The translations under genes and the position numbers were made by a program. A DNA stretch of 64,000 bases. Source: Mytilus californianus. Taxonomy: Eukaryota > Mollusca > Bivalvia > Mytilida > Mytilidae. The notes under the pieces are model-generated. The model was given only the letters and a program-made list of their open reading frames with translations, made no database searches and was not told where the DNA came from. This document shows, one piece after another, positions 48,001-60,000 of the stretch; the first letter of the stretch is position 1; the number at the start of each line of letters is the position of its first letter. Location of the stretch: contig NW_026262734.1 of the NCBI RefSeq assembly GCF_021869535.1, positions 109,961,088 through 110,025,087 of the forward strand, read 5' to 3'.

Positions 48001-51000
48001 AACTCAGACCTTCTAATTCAAATCACTCTGAGTCAATATTACACCAGTTTTGGAATTAAATACAATTTGATGTGCTTCCACACTCACCAAAAGAAAATTG
48101 GATATTTACCACCAGAAAATCATTACGAACACCTTCTACCAAAAGACAAGAAAATAACATTTTGGGAGAGCAACTTATTAATGTTAATATCTAAATAAAA
48201 TGCTTCGCTGGGCGCAGCTTGATACGACCGCAGAGGTCGAACCCTGAACAGTTGGGGCAAGTATGGACACAACATTCAAGCTTGATACAGCTCTGAATTT
48301 GGATTGTAATTAAATATTTGACACAGCATAGGTTTCTGACACAGAAAGAATGTGGTCTAAGAACTTCAATTTTTTTAATTTACCTATTATGGTCCAATGT
48401 CCAAAATCAAAATACATGGTTAGATTCAGCATATTAAAGAACCCCATATATTCAATTTTTGTTGAAATCAAACAAAGTTTAATTTTGGACCCCAACTTGG
48501 ACAAACTTGAAAACTGGTCCCATAATCAAAAATCTACACACATATTTAGATTCAGCATATCAAAGTACCCCAAGAATTCAATTTTTGTTAAAATCAAACT
48601 AAGTTTAATTTTGGACCTTTTGGACCTTAATGTAGACCAATTAAAAAAACAGGACCCAAAATTAAAAATCTAAAAACACGGTTAGATTTGGCATATCAAA
48701 GAACCCCAATAATTCAATTTTTGATGAAATCAAACAAAGTTTAATTTTGGATCCTTTTGACCTCAATATGAACCAATTTGATAGTGGGCCCACAAATAAA
48801 AAATCTAAATACATGGTAAGAATCAGCATATCAAAGAACCTCATATATTCAATTTTTGTTGAAATCAAACAAAGTTTAATTTTGGACCCCAATTTGGACC
48901 AACTTGAAAACTGGGCCAAAAATCTAAAATCTAAATACATGTTTAGATTCAGCATATCAAAGAACCCCATATATTCAATTTTTGTTGAAATCAAACAAAG
49001 TTTAATTTTGGACCCCAACTTGGACCAACTTGAAAACTGGTCCCATAATCAAAAATCTAACACATGTTTAGATTCAGCATATCAAAGAACCTCAAAAATT
49101 CAATTTTTGTTAAAATCAAACTAAGTTTAATTTTGGACCCTTTGGACCTTAATGTAGACCAATTCAAAAAACGGGACCCAAAATTAAAAATCTAAATACA
49201 CGGTTAGATTTGGCATATCAAAGAACCCCAATAATTAAATTTTTGATGAAATCAAACAAAGTTTAATTTTGGACCCTTTTGACCTCAATATGAACCAATT
49301 TGATAGCGGGCCCACAAATAAAAAATCTAAATACATGCTAAGATTCAGCATATCAAAGAACCCCATATATTCAATTTTTGTTGAAATCAAACAAAGTTTA
49401 ATTTTGGACCCCAATTTGGACCAACTTGAAAACTGGGCCAAAAATCTAAAATCTAAATACATGTTTAGATTCAGCATATCAAAGAACCCCATATATTCAA
49501 TTTTTGTTAAAATCAAACAAAGTTTAATTTTGGACCGTTTGGACCTTAATGTAGACCAATTTAAAAAACGGGACCCAAAATTAAAAATCTAAATACACGG
49601 TTAGATTTGGCATATCAAAGAACCCCAATAATTCAATTTTTAATGAAATCAAACAAAGTTTAATTTTGGACCCTTTTGACCTCAATATGAACCAATTTGA
49701 TAGCGGGGTCCACAAATAAAAAATCTAAATACATGGTTAGATGCAGCATATCAAAGAACCCCATATATTCAATTTTTGTTGAAATCAAACAAAGTTTAAT
49801 TTTGGACCCCAATTTGGACCAACTTGAAAACTGGGCCAAAAATCAAAAATCTAAATACATGTTTAGATTCAGCATATCAAAGAACCCCATATATTCAATT
49901 TTTGTTAAAATCAAACAAAGTTTAATTTTAGACCCTTTGGACCTTAATGTAGACCAATTTGAAAACTGGACCCAAAATTAAAAATCTAAATAAATGTGGT
50001 CAAAGATTTTACAAATCTAATGTGCCATACTGGTCTTCCTTTATAAATATGCATTTCTTTAAACATAATTTAAAAGCAGTGTAAGGGAAGTAACCAAAAC
50101 GTTGTATTCTGATTACCTCCCTTACACAGTTTTAAATTATCTTAATTGTTTATTAACCATTACTTTATACATAATTTAAAAGCAGTGTAAGGGAGATAAT
50201 TTCAATGATGTATTTGATTTATCTCCCTTACACTGCTTTAAATTATGTTTTGTACTATTAATGAGGACAACCTTGTTTTTCCCCCTTTTTTGCCCCTAAT
50301 TCTTAAACGGTTTGAGCAATAACCCCCCAAAGCAAATCCTAACCATCCCTTTGTGGTATGGAAACTTGTAGTATAATTTCAGAGAGATCCATACACCGTT
50401 CCACAGTTATTGTCTGGAATCTAGAAAATGCTTATTTTTGGCCCCTTTTTGGCCCCTAATTCCTTAACTGTTGGTACCATAACCCCCAAAATCAATCCCC
50501 ACCTTCCTTTTGTGGTATTGAACCTTATGGTTAAATTTCATAGAGATCCATTCACTTAAACTAAAGTAAGAGTGCGAAAACAAATGCGTCTTCGATCGAC
50601 GACGCCAGACGACGACGCCTCCGGACGACGACGACAAGGACAACAACGACGACGACGACGATGACGACGCCAACGTCATACCAATATACGACCACAAAAA
50701 TTTTTTTGCGGTCGTATAAAAACTTCTTAAGAAATCACTAGTATCGAATCTTGTGTAAAAAGTCTGAATTTGGAAATTTTAATAGGTCAAGATCACTGTT
50801 ATTTAATAGCTGAATGAAAACTGTAAATGTGCACCCTATAAGTACAAATGTCAATCTTGAACCATATTTGGGAACAGAAACATCAAATTAGTCCTAGATG
50901 TAGATACTCTAGTTATAATACTTTGAATTATTCGAATTTATTTTGCTATAAATGCATTTATGATGGGACAACCAGCTGTCTAAACGTGACTCTGCTTTTT

Positions 51001-54000
51001 CCTTGAAATTTTAACTTTGACCTTTGACCTAAATTTTATAAAATTGTGACCACTGTAGACAAGTACGACATCAATATTTTGATAAGGCTTGTTCTCCTCT
51101 TTCCAATGATATAAAATACAGCTGTGTGTTATTCCGTTAACCCAAATCGATCAAATTCGTTGATTGGGCACCCTACTATAAATCTAATAACAGTTTAAAG
51201 GAAATGTCTTGTTGTTTAAGTATGTGTATTTTTTTTTTTTACAATACCCTAATAATATAAAAGAACAGAGTTCAAATTTCCCCTCCATTGCTCATATTTT
51301 ATCTATCCAAAGTACAAGGGCAAAAACTAAAAAAAGTACCTTTTTTGGTTCTTTAAGACATTTTATTGATATCTTAAGAGATGTTGCTTCAGAGCAAATG
51401 CAATGTGATTTCAATTATAATTTATATTTCCAAGGAGCATACATTTGTAACTTGTTAACAATATTTGATCAGAACTTATTTTCGCAAGTGTCAAAGACAT
51501 TGCTAATATAAACCTAAAGTATAAATTTCATAAAAATCTGGCAAGAATTGATTCATACGGCAATTTTTCCATATAGTTAATATTTCCAAGGAGCAAACCT
51601 CTATTAAAGATTAATATTGATCGCCACTGATTTTTGAACTCCTCCAAGACATTGCTGATATAAACCTATGATATAAGCTTCATCAAAATCTTGGAAAAAT
51701 TGAACACATGAGAGCTCTAACGATGCAATTTTCCATAACATTAATGTTTCCAAGGGGCATAACTCTTTCAAAAGTAATTGATTAGCACTGATTTTTGAAC
51801 TGTCCAAGACATTGCTGATCAGGACTGATTTTCAAACTCCTCCAAGACATTGCTAATATAAACCTATGATATAAGTTTCATAAAATTCTGGCAAGAATTG
51901 TACACATGAGAGTCCTTACGATGCAATTTTCCATAAAATAAATGTGTCCAAGGGGAATTACTTTTTTTCAAATAATTGATATGCACTGATTTTCGAACTC
52001 ATCCAAGACATTGCTGATATAACCCTATTTTATAATTTCAAAAAAATCTGGCAAGAATTTTACATGTGAGAGCACTAACAAGACTCGACGGCAGGTCACA
52101 CAGACGAACACCTGGTATTTCCATGTCCCCTGCAACATGTTATGCAGGGGACCAAAAAAAAACCCACTATCTCATGTTATGTTTGTAGGGCAAAGCCTCA
52201 TTCTCTCTCTTTTCATTACGTAACTTCCATATAAACAATGTATAGTTTTACCAAAACATTTGCATATTCATTATGTTCAAGGATTGTTTAGAAATTCCAT
52301 TTGAATCTGATGTTGTGCAACTAACAGCAACTGAGAGAGCATGTTTTCAAAAAAATAAGTACGTATAATTTCCATTGTGATTAAAAAATAATGGAAGAAG
52401 ATCACAGGTGAATACCAGATTCTTATATCTGTTATAAGGACAGACAGGCAAGTCTATAGTACATGTAGTTTTCACTTCTGTAAGGACTTGTTATTTGAGA
52501 TTACAAATAAACTCCAACTTTATTACTAACTTAATCTTCTTCTACATGAGGCCACATCTGAACTCTAGGCTATCAATTAAGTTATCTCCCCTTCAATTTA
52601 ATGTTTATCAGATATAGTAATACTATCATTTGGTCTTAGCATAACAAATAAGAACAGCAGCTACCAATCATCGTCAAAGGTACCATTCACCCCAGACACA
52701 AAACTTAGGTACTGGCATATATTATTCAAATGATACACTTTGATTTTCAATCTCCAGTTTATAAAAAAAAATCTTTTCTAAAATTATGGTTGCCATGACC
52801 TTCAATCAAAGCTGATCTTAGATGATAAGGACTGTTTTGTTTTGAACGTTTTGGTTGATGCTGTTAAATGCTTTACTCATTTGGCTTCCAAATGAAAATA
52901 ATTGACCTCTACCATTCAAGATGACGGTTGTTCCAGAAAAACGTTTTGTACGCAATTTTTGTTTTATTTCGAAACCTGATGTTTACTTTTGTTTTAAGAT
53001 ATCTAATGATTTTAAAGGCAAGGATTTAAAACAATTATAACTATAATAAACGCCTTTTCTTTTTATTGAATAGAAATGAAAGGGGAGATTACCCTTTATA
53101 ATGGTAATGGTACATTTAACCAATTTTTCTTGAAACACTATGACCATCAGTTGTATGTTAAACAATTATCAAAAGTAACATACCTATTGAATCGTCCCCT
53201 TTTGTTTGATCTGTTGGAGTGTATTTTCCTGCTTTAATCATCTTGACCATGTGGTTGTAATAAAAGTTCAAAGGGTCATGTAAGTTGAGAAAGGTTAGCT
53301 TTGGATTGTTTCCTTGTTTTGATTTGATCATAATTTCCATCTGTATACCATTAGCAGCTACAAATTTTGCTGTTTTTTCAATTGCTAAATGTTGCTCCTG
53401 TGTATCTGGCTATAAAAAAAATATAATTTGTTATGAATCTTAATTATAAAAGAATTGTAGAATTTAATATCATATAGTACAATCGTAGAATTTGTTATGA
53501 ATTATATATACCAATCATAGAATTTGTTATGAATTATATATACCAATCATAGAATGTGTTATGAATTATATATACCGATCATAGAATGTGTTATGAATTA
53601 TATATACCAATCATAGAATTTGTAATGAGTTATATATACCAATCATAGAATTTGTTATGAGTTATATATACCAATCATAGAATTTGTTATGAATTATATA
53701 TACCAATCATAGAATTTGTTATGAGTTATATATACCAATCAATAGAATTTGTAATGAATTATATATACCAATCGTAGAATTTGTTATGAATTATATATAC
53801 CAATCGTAGAACTTGTTATGAAATATATATACCAATCATAGAACTTGTTATGAATTATATATACCAATCGTAGAATTTGTTATGAATTATATATACCAAT
53901 CGTAGAATTTGTTATGAATTATATACACCAATCGTAGAATTTGTTATGAATTATATACACCAATCGTAGAATTTGTTATGAATTATATACATCAATCGTA

Positions 54001-57000
54001 GAACTTGTTATGAATTATATACACCAATCGTAGAAATTGTTATGAATTATATATACCAAACGTAGAACTTGTTATGAGTTATATATACCAATCGTAGAAC
54101 TTGTTATGAGTTATATATACCAATCGTTATATATACCAATCATAGAACTTGTTATGAGTTATATAGACCAATCATAGAATTTGTTATGAGTTTTATGAAT
54201 TGAACAGAACAATTGTAGAATTTATTATGAATCTTATAGTACAACTGTTATTAAACTGAATATACTTTGCGGTTACTTACAGAACAAATTAATAATTCCC
54301 ATTAATGAATATGTACCCCATTCTTAAGTACTTTTAGCTAGACACCAATAGCTTCAATTGTGCCTTTTGAGGCAGAACTTAACTTCAATATATTAAAATG
54401 TAGTTTATAGTGTAGTGAATATTGAATGATTTTATGTTCTGTAAACTCTTTTTTATGTGTGAAAACGTCAGTAATTTGAACTGTGAATTAAATACTGTGG
54501 ATTTATTACTATATTCATTGGGTACCAATTTTTGTTAATTTCAATGGTATAGCTTAGCCACAAATTTAAGAGTTCTCCATTACTCATAGGCCTGTATGCA
54601 AAACTTTGGCAAAACTGCAACAATCAAGTATTTCCAAAAAGCATACAGTTTTCTTCAATCCACTAAAACTGGTACCCAAGAAAATAATCAAATCCGTAGT
54701 TACTCTCCATTTAATTCCAATTGATTAAGTTACCAACTGTATACTTACCACCTCCATACCCTGTGGAATGTGTAGATCTTCTGGTACTGTAAATCTTCCT
54801 CCTGATACACAGAAAACATAAAATGTTACAAAAATAAAACACAAACGGAATATCAAAACAAATAAAAGAACAGAGTTCCAATACACCCCACGCTGCACAT
54901 AATTAATCTTTCCAAGATACAAGGAAGGACACCTGGTATTTCCATGTCTCCTGCAAAGCGTTACACGGGGGACAACAAACCAGTTGCCATAGACCAATTT
55001 TATCAGTGACAGTTTTATTATCTTAACCTGACATTTTGATGGCCATTGACTAACAGTCTGACTACCTTTCACTAAGAGTTTGACTACCTTTCACTAAGAG
55101 TTTGACTACCTTTAACTAAGAGTTTGACTACCTTTCACTAAGAGTTTGACTACCTTTCACTGACAGTTTGACTACCTTTCACTGACAGTTTGACTACCTT
55201 TCACTGACAGTTTGATTTCTTTAACTTACATTTTGATTACAGTCCACTCACAGTTTGATTACATTTCACTGACAGTTTGATTTCCTTTCACTGAATGTTT
55301 TTTTATATGTGTGACTCACAGTTTTATTTCCCTTGGCTGACAATTTAATCACCTTTTACTATTTTTTTCATAACCTTTTACTGAGTTTTATGACCTTTCA
55401 CTAACATGATAACCTTTTACTGACAGTTTAACTATCAATCACTGTTAATTACCCTTACCTAACATTTTGATGGCCATTGACTAACAGTTTGACTTACTTT
55501 TCAATATCAGTTTGATTCACTGATAGTTTGATTTCTTTAACCAATGTTTTGATAACTGTTTGATTACACTTAACTATTCAGAAGCCCATTCAGAAACTAC
55601 AATGTACTATGAGCACAAGGGTTTCTAACCCATTCAAGAACCCGGAGGTTAGGGATGCTTTATCATCTTTTCATGACAAATATCTCGTTGTTCCAGCAGA
55701 TAAAGCCTCCTGATATTGGTATTACCATCAAAGAAAACGAAGAAAATCTTCTGTCATTATACTTGATACAAAAACTTCACAAAACTCCTTATAAAGAATG
55801 ATACATAGCTGGATCATCAATATGTTTGACTAAACATCTTTCTAAAGTACTGACTACTATTCATTCTACAGTAAAAGATTGCCTTCAAAAATATTGTGAT
55901 GATATATATTCAACTAGTGGTGTCAATCAGATGTAAATTATTAAAAATTCTAAAGACCTACTGGTAAATCTTAGATCACAATCTCTGTAATTTTCTCTAC
56001 ATTTAGACTTTTGATTTTTCTATGCTTTACACTAGTATTCCCCATGCTCAATTGAAGGATCAACTTCACCATCTCAATAAACAGAGCTTTTTCTATAAAA
56101 ATGGAAATTATAGATATAAATTTCGTGTTTTAAGTTTTAATAATTCTTATTTTGTTAAGAACTAGACTGATTCTATGATCAGAAAATACACTGAAGATGA
56201 TATTTTCAAAATTCTGGACTTTTTGATTGACAATATATTTGTTATGTTTGGAGGATTGATATTTCAACTGAGTTTTCCAATGGGTACTAATTGTGTACCC
56301 CTACTGGCCAATTTGTGTTTGTACTCGTATGAAGCAGAATTCATTCAGAACCTTCTAAAAGACAAAAAGAAAAACTACCTTGCAAAATTCTTTAATTTTA
56401 CTTTCATGTATCTTGATGATGTCCTATCACTGAATAGCCCATATTTCAGTCAGCACTTGCATCTCATATATCCCAGTGAACTTGAAATTAAGGATACTAC
56501 TGCTACTAGAATTAAGGATACTACTGCTACTAGAATTAAGGATACTACTGCTACTAGAATTAAGGATACTACTGCTACTAGAATTAAGGATACTACTGCT
56601 ACTAGAATGCTTCATACCTTGTTTTTCCCTAATATTGACACAGATGGAGGACTTCACACTAAAATCTATGACAAATGGGATGATTTCAACTTCCCAATTA
56701 TCAATTTGCCATTTCACAGCAGTAACATATCTCTGCCCCATCGTAAGGTATTTGCATGTCTCAATTGATATGTTATGCTTGTGCATGTTCACACTATACT
56801 GACTTCATATACAGAAGTGGGCTCCTTACACAAAAACTGCTCCAACAGAGTTATGAGGAGGAAAGATGAAAAATCAAACTCGGTAAAATTTATGGACACC
56901 ATCAGGAATTGGTTGATCTATATGATGTGTCTGTGTCTAATCTTACTAATAACATTTTTACCAAGTCTTAGATTGTGGTTTACCATCTACTTCATCTGGT

Positions 57001-60000
57001 CTGCTCAGTACAAAACGTGACCTATTCCCAAATATGACTGTTTTGCTGAGTGTGAATTCACATTGCTATATGACGTCTTGGTATCTATACATCCAAAATT
57101 CATGTATTTAGTTATGATGTTTCGTTTGTAAGTCTGTTAGATATTGTGTATGTCTTATCGTTTGTGGTATATATTCTATATCTTCGGTACATTTCACATA
57201 TGTCTTATTTGTCAGTACATGCATTTTCGAGTTACTCGTGGTCGTCTACAATGTTTTTGTTTGTTTTCAAGTGTGTTAACTGTTTGGTCTTACATCATCT
57301 TACCTTATATTACAGTTATTTTATTTTTATTTTCTATTGTATGTTAAAGTTAAGATAATAAATCAACTATTTCATTTATATGTTTAAAGCTACTATATGC
57401 AAATGACTTTTTTGTTTAAACACAGTTTTGATTGATAAGAAAAACTGACATGGTTAGAAAATACAAATAATAACACCATCACAAACACAATTCCATTTTA
57501 ATATTCTTGTCATGGTTAGAAAATACATAAAATAACACCATTACAAACTCAATCCCAATTTTATATTATTGCATGTGTCTACATTTAAATAAATCTATTC
57601 TATTTTTAGAAATTTACCGGTGATAAGGGCTATTTCATTAAAATGTATGTGGGAGGGTAGGAAGGAAAGTTTAATTATTGAATGTGGGTATGCGTCTATT
57701 ACTATTATGCAAAATTATCTAAATAAATGAGGAATGTGTCAATGGGACACAGATGATGCCGCCACTTGCATAAAACATTATAAAAGAACATAAATCAAGA
57801 ACAGTATAAGTGACGCTATCCAAATTTGTTCCTGTTTTGAGTTTTGTGGTAATAAGCATTTTGTATAAGTTTTATAACATTTGGTTGAGGCAAAAAATTC
57901 AGCAATTTTTCCATTTGTAAAGGGCATAACTCTAGAACAGGAAAAATTGAAAACAACATGTTTAATAATTTTATGCGTCCGAAGCGCTTTTCTGGATTAA
58001 CCTTCATCAGGAACGCTCAATGCCAAACATTTGAAATCCGAGGGATGTATAAGTACTGAAACAGTTGTAGAGCTATATAATATAAAAGATTATAAATAGA
58101 TAAATAGAAAAGTGACTCCACCAAAATTCAAACTTGATCTATGTTTTATGGCAATAAGCATTGTGTATAAGTTTCAAAACATTTGTTTGAGGCAATTTTG
58201 GGATGTACTTACGTATGTACGGACGGACAGACAAGGGTTAAACTTAATCCCCCCCCCCCCCACTACGGCGGGAGCATAAAAATGGTTCTTGGTTGTAGGG
58301 ATATTTTGAAAGTCCTTTCCTACCCTCCCACATACATTTTAATGGAATAGCCCTAATACAAATGTCACAAAAATATGTCACTTTTTGTGGCGTTGATACA
58401 TTTGCGTGACACACAGTTTATACTTTGTTTGTGGTGTACTGGTGTACTGTCCTAAATTCATTGGAGGTGTCTATTGTTAATCTGTGGTTAACATGTTGTT
58501 ATGTACTATTTTATTATTTTTTTATGTGTTTTTCTGTCCTGGGTGTTCTTGCGTTTACTTGTACTGTATTCCTGTAACTTAATGTTGTCATTTTTGAGGT
58601 ATTTTTAACATTACCATATGAGCAGGAGGTTTGAAACCAGGTTAAACCCACCGTTTTTTCTTAAAATGTCCTGTACCAAGTCAGGAATATGGCAGTATTA
58701 TTCAAATAGTGCGTTTCTATATATGTTGCCATTTGTTTTTGTTGCAATTTAGTGTTTCTGTTTTTCTGTTGTTTTCCTCTTAAAGTTGATGTGTTTCCCT
58801 GTTATAGTTTGTAACCCGAATTTGTTTTTGCTTAATTTATTTATGACTATTGAATAGCGGTAAAATCACAATTTGACAACCTTTCACTGACTGTTTGATT
58901 ACACTTTATTAACAATTTCACCATCTTTAATGACAGTTTGAATGTAGACTTTACTAACAGTTTGATTACACTTAACTTACAGTTTGACTACTCTTCACTG
59001 ACAGTTTGAATGTACAATTTACTAACATTTTGACTACTTTTCACTGATAGTATAAATGTACACTTTTCTAACAGTTTGACTACTTTTCACTGATAGTATG
59101 AATGTACAATTTTTTACTAACATTTTGACTACTTTTCACTGACAGTTTGATTACACATGACTAACAGTTTGACTACTCTTCACTGACAGTTTGAATGTAC
59201 AATTTACTAACATTTTGACTACTTTTCACTGATAGTATAAATGTACACTTTTCTAACAGTTTGACTACTTTTCACTGATAGTATGAATGTACAATTTTTT
59301 ACTAACATTTTGACTACTTTTCACTGACAGTTTGATTACACATGACTAACAGTTTGACTACTCTTCACTGACAGTTTGAATGTACAATTTACTAACATTT
59401 TGACTACTTTTCACTGATAGTATAAATGTACACTTTTCTAACAGTTTGACTACTTTTCACTGATAGTATGAATGTACAATTTTTTACTAACATTTTGACT
59501 ACTTTTCACTGACAGTTTGTTTTCACTTTACTTATAGTTTGACTACTTTTCACTGACAGTTTGATTACCTTTGCCATATCCACTAATATCTTCTTTCCCT
59601 GGCTGTTCAGCAGTGCCAGCATTTCTAACACATTGTTCCGCTGCAAAGTCAGGTACACCACCATCCTGTGTATTACTTTCATTATGTCCCTTAGTTCTTG
59701 GTGCATTACATTTACTGCATCGTTTTCTAACGGGAAAGTTAAAATTTCCACAACCACTAATAAAAAATAAACAATGAAATGTTACAATTGGGTTTTTTCT
59801 AGGTCTTTAGCCATAATTAAATTATCACCAACTATTCAGATTTCAAAGGACTATGTGTTATTTCATTGAGCATACACAACAATGAAAATAATGCTTTGCC
59901 ATTGGCTGTTTAAACATTATTTTGGATGTTGTTAACTAATCACAACGTTTTGATAAATGCTTTTAATTTTCTTATTCCAAATGCTATTGATTATAAAATA

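Larger units (their letters stand above)
48194..50720 (+). mobile_element. Composite repeat, copy 3
   Basis: Opens with AAAATGCTTCGC and GATACGACCGCAGAGG; closes with hairpin ATACGACCACAAAAA/TTTTTTGCGGTCGTAT. Contains the longest satellite array (48415-49995), a hairpin pair (50063-50250), the CCCC-rich block and an expanded GAC/GACGC microsatellite (50590-50670). Confidence 0.75.
45143..51178. mobile_element. 6-kb TIR-bounded block in gene 3 intron
   Basis: Left end TAGTAGGGTGCCCAAT at 45143 and right end ATTGGGCACCCTACTA at 51178 are inverted; the homology continues inward to GTTAACGGATAACACAC / GTGTGTTATTCCGTTAAC. The block includes composite repeat copy 3 and a MITE, which are later insertions. 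No transposase was recognised. Confidence 0.75.

Noticed and set aside
48310-49981. Several 64-125-codon frames on both strands sharing SISKNPIYSIFVEIKQ-like text
   Set aside because: They are translations of the tandem satellite in both orientations; no start context, splice signal or known domain.
56427-56802. Frames with Leu/Glu or Ser repeats overlapping the RT copy
   Set aside because: Other-frame and antisense readings of the 24-bp repeat; the RT frame explains the region.
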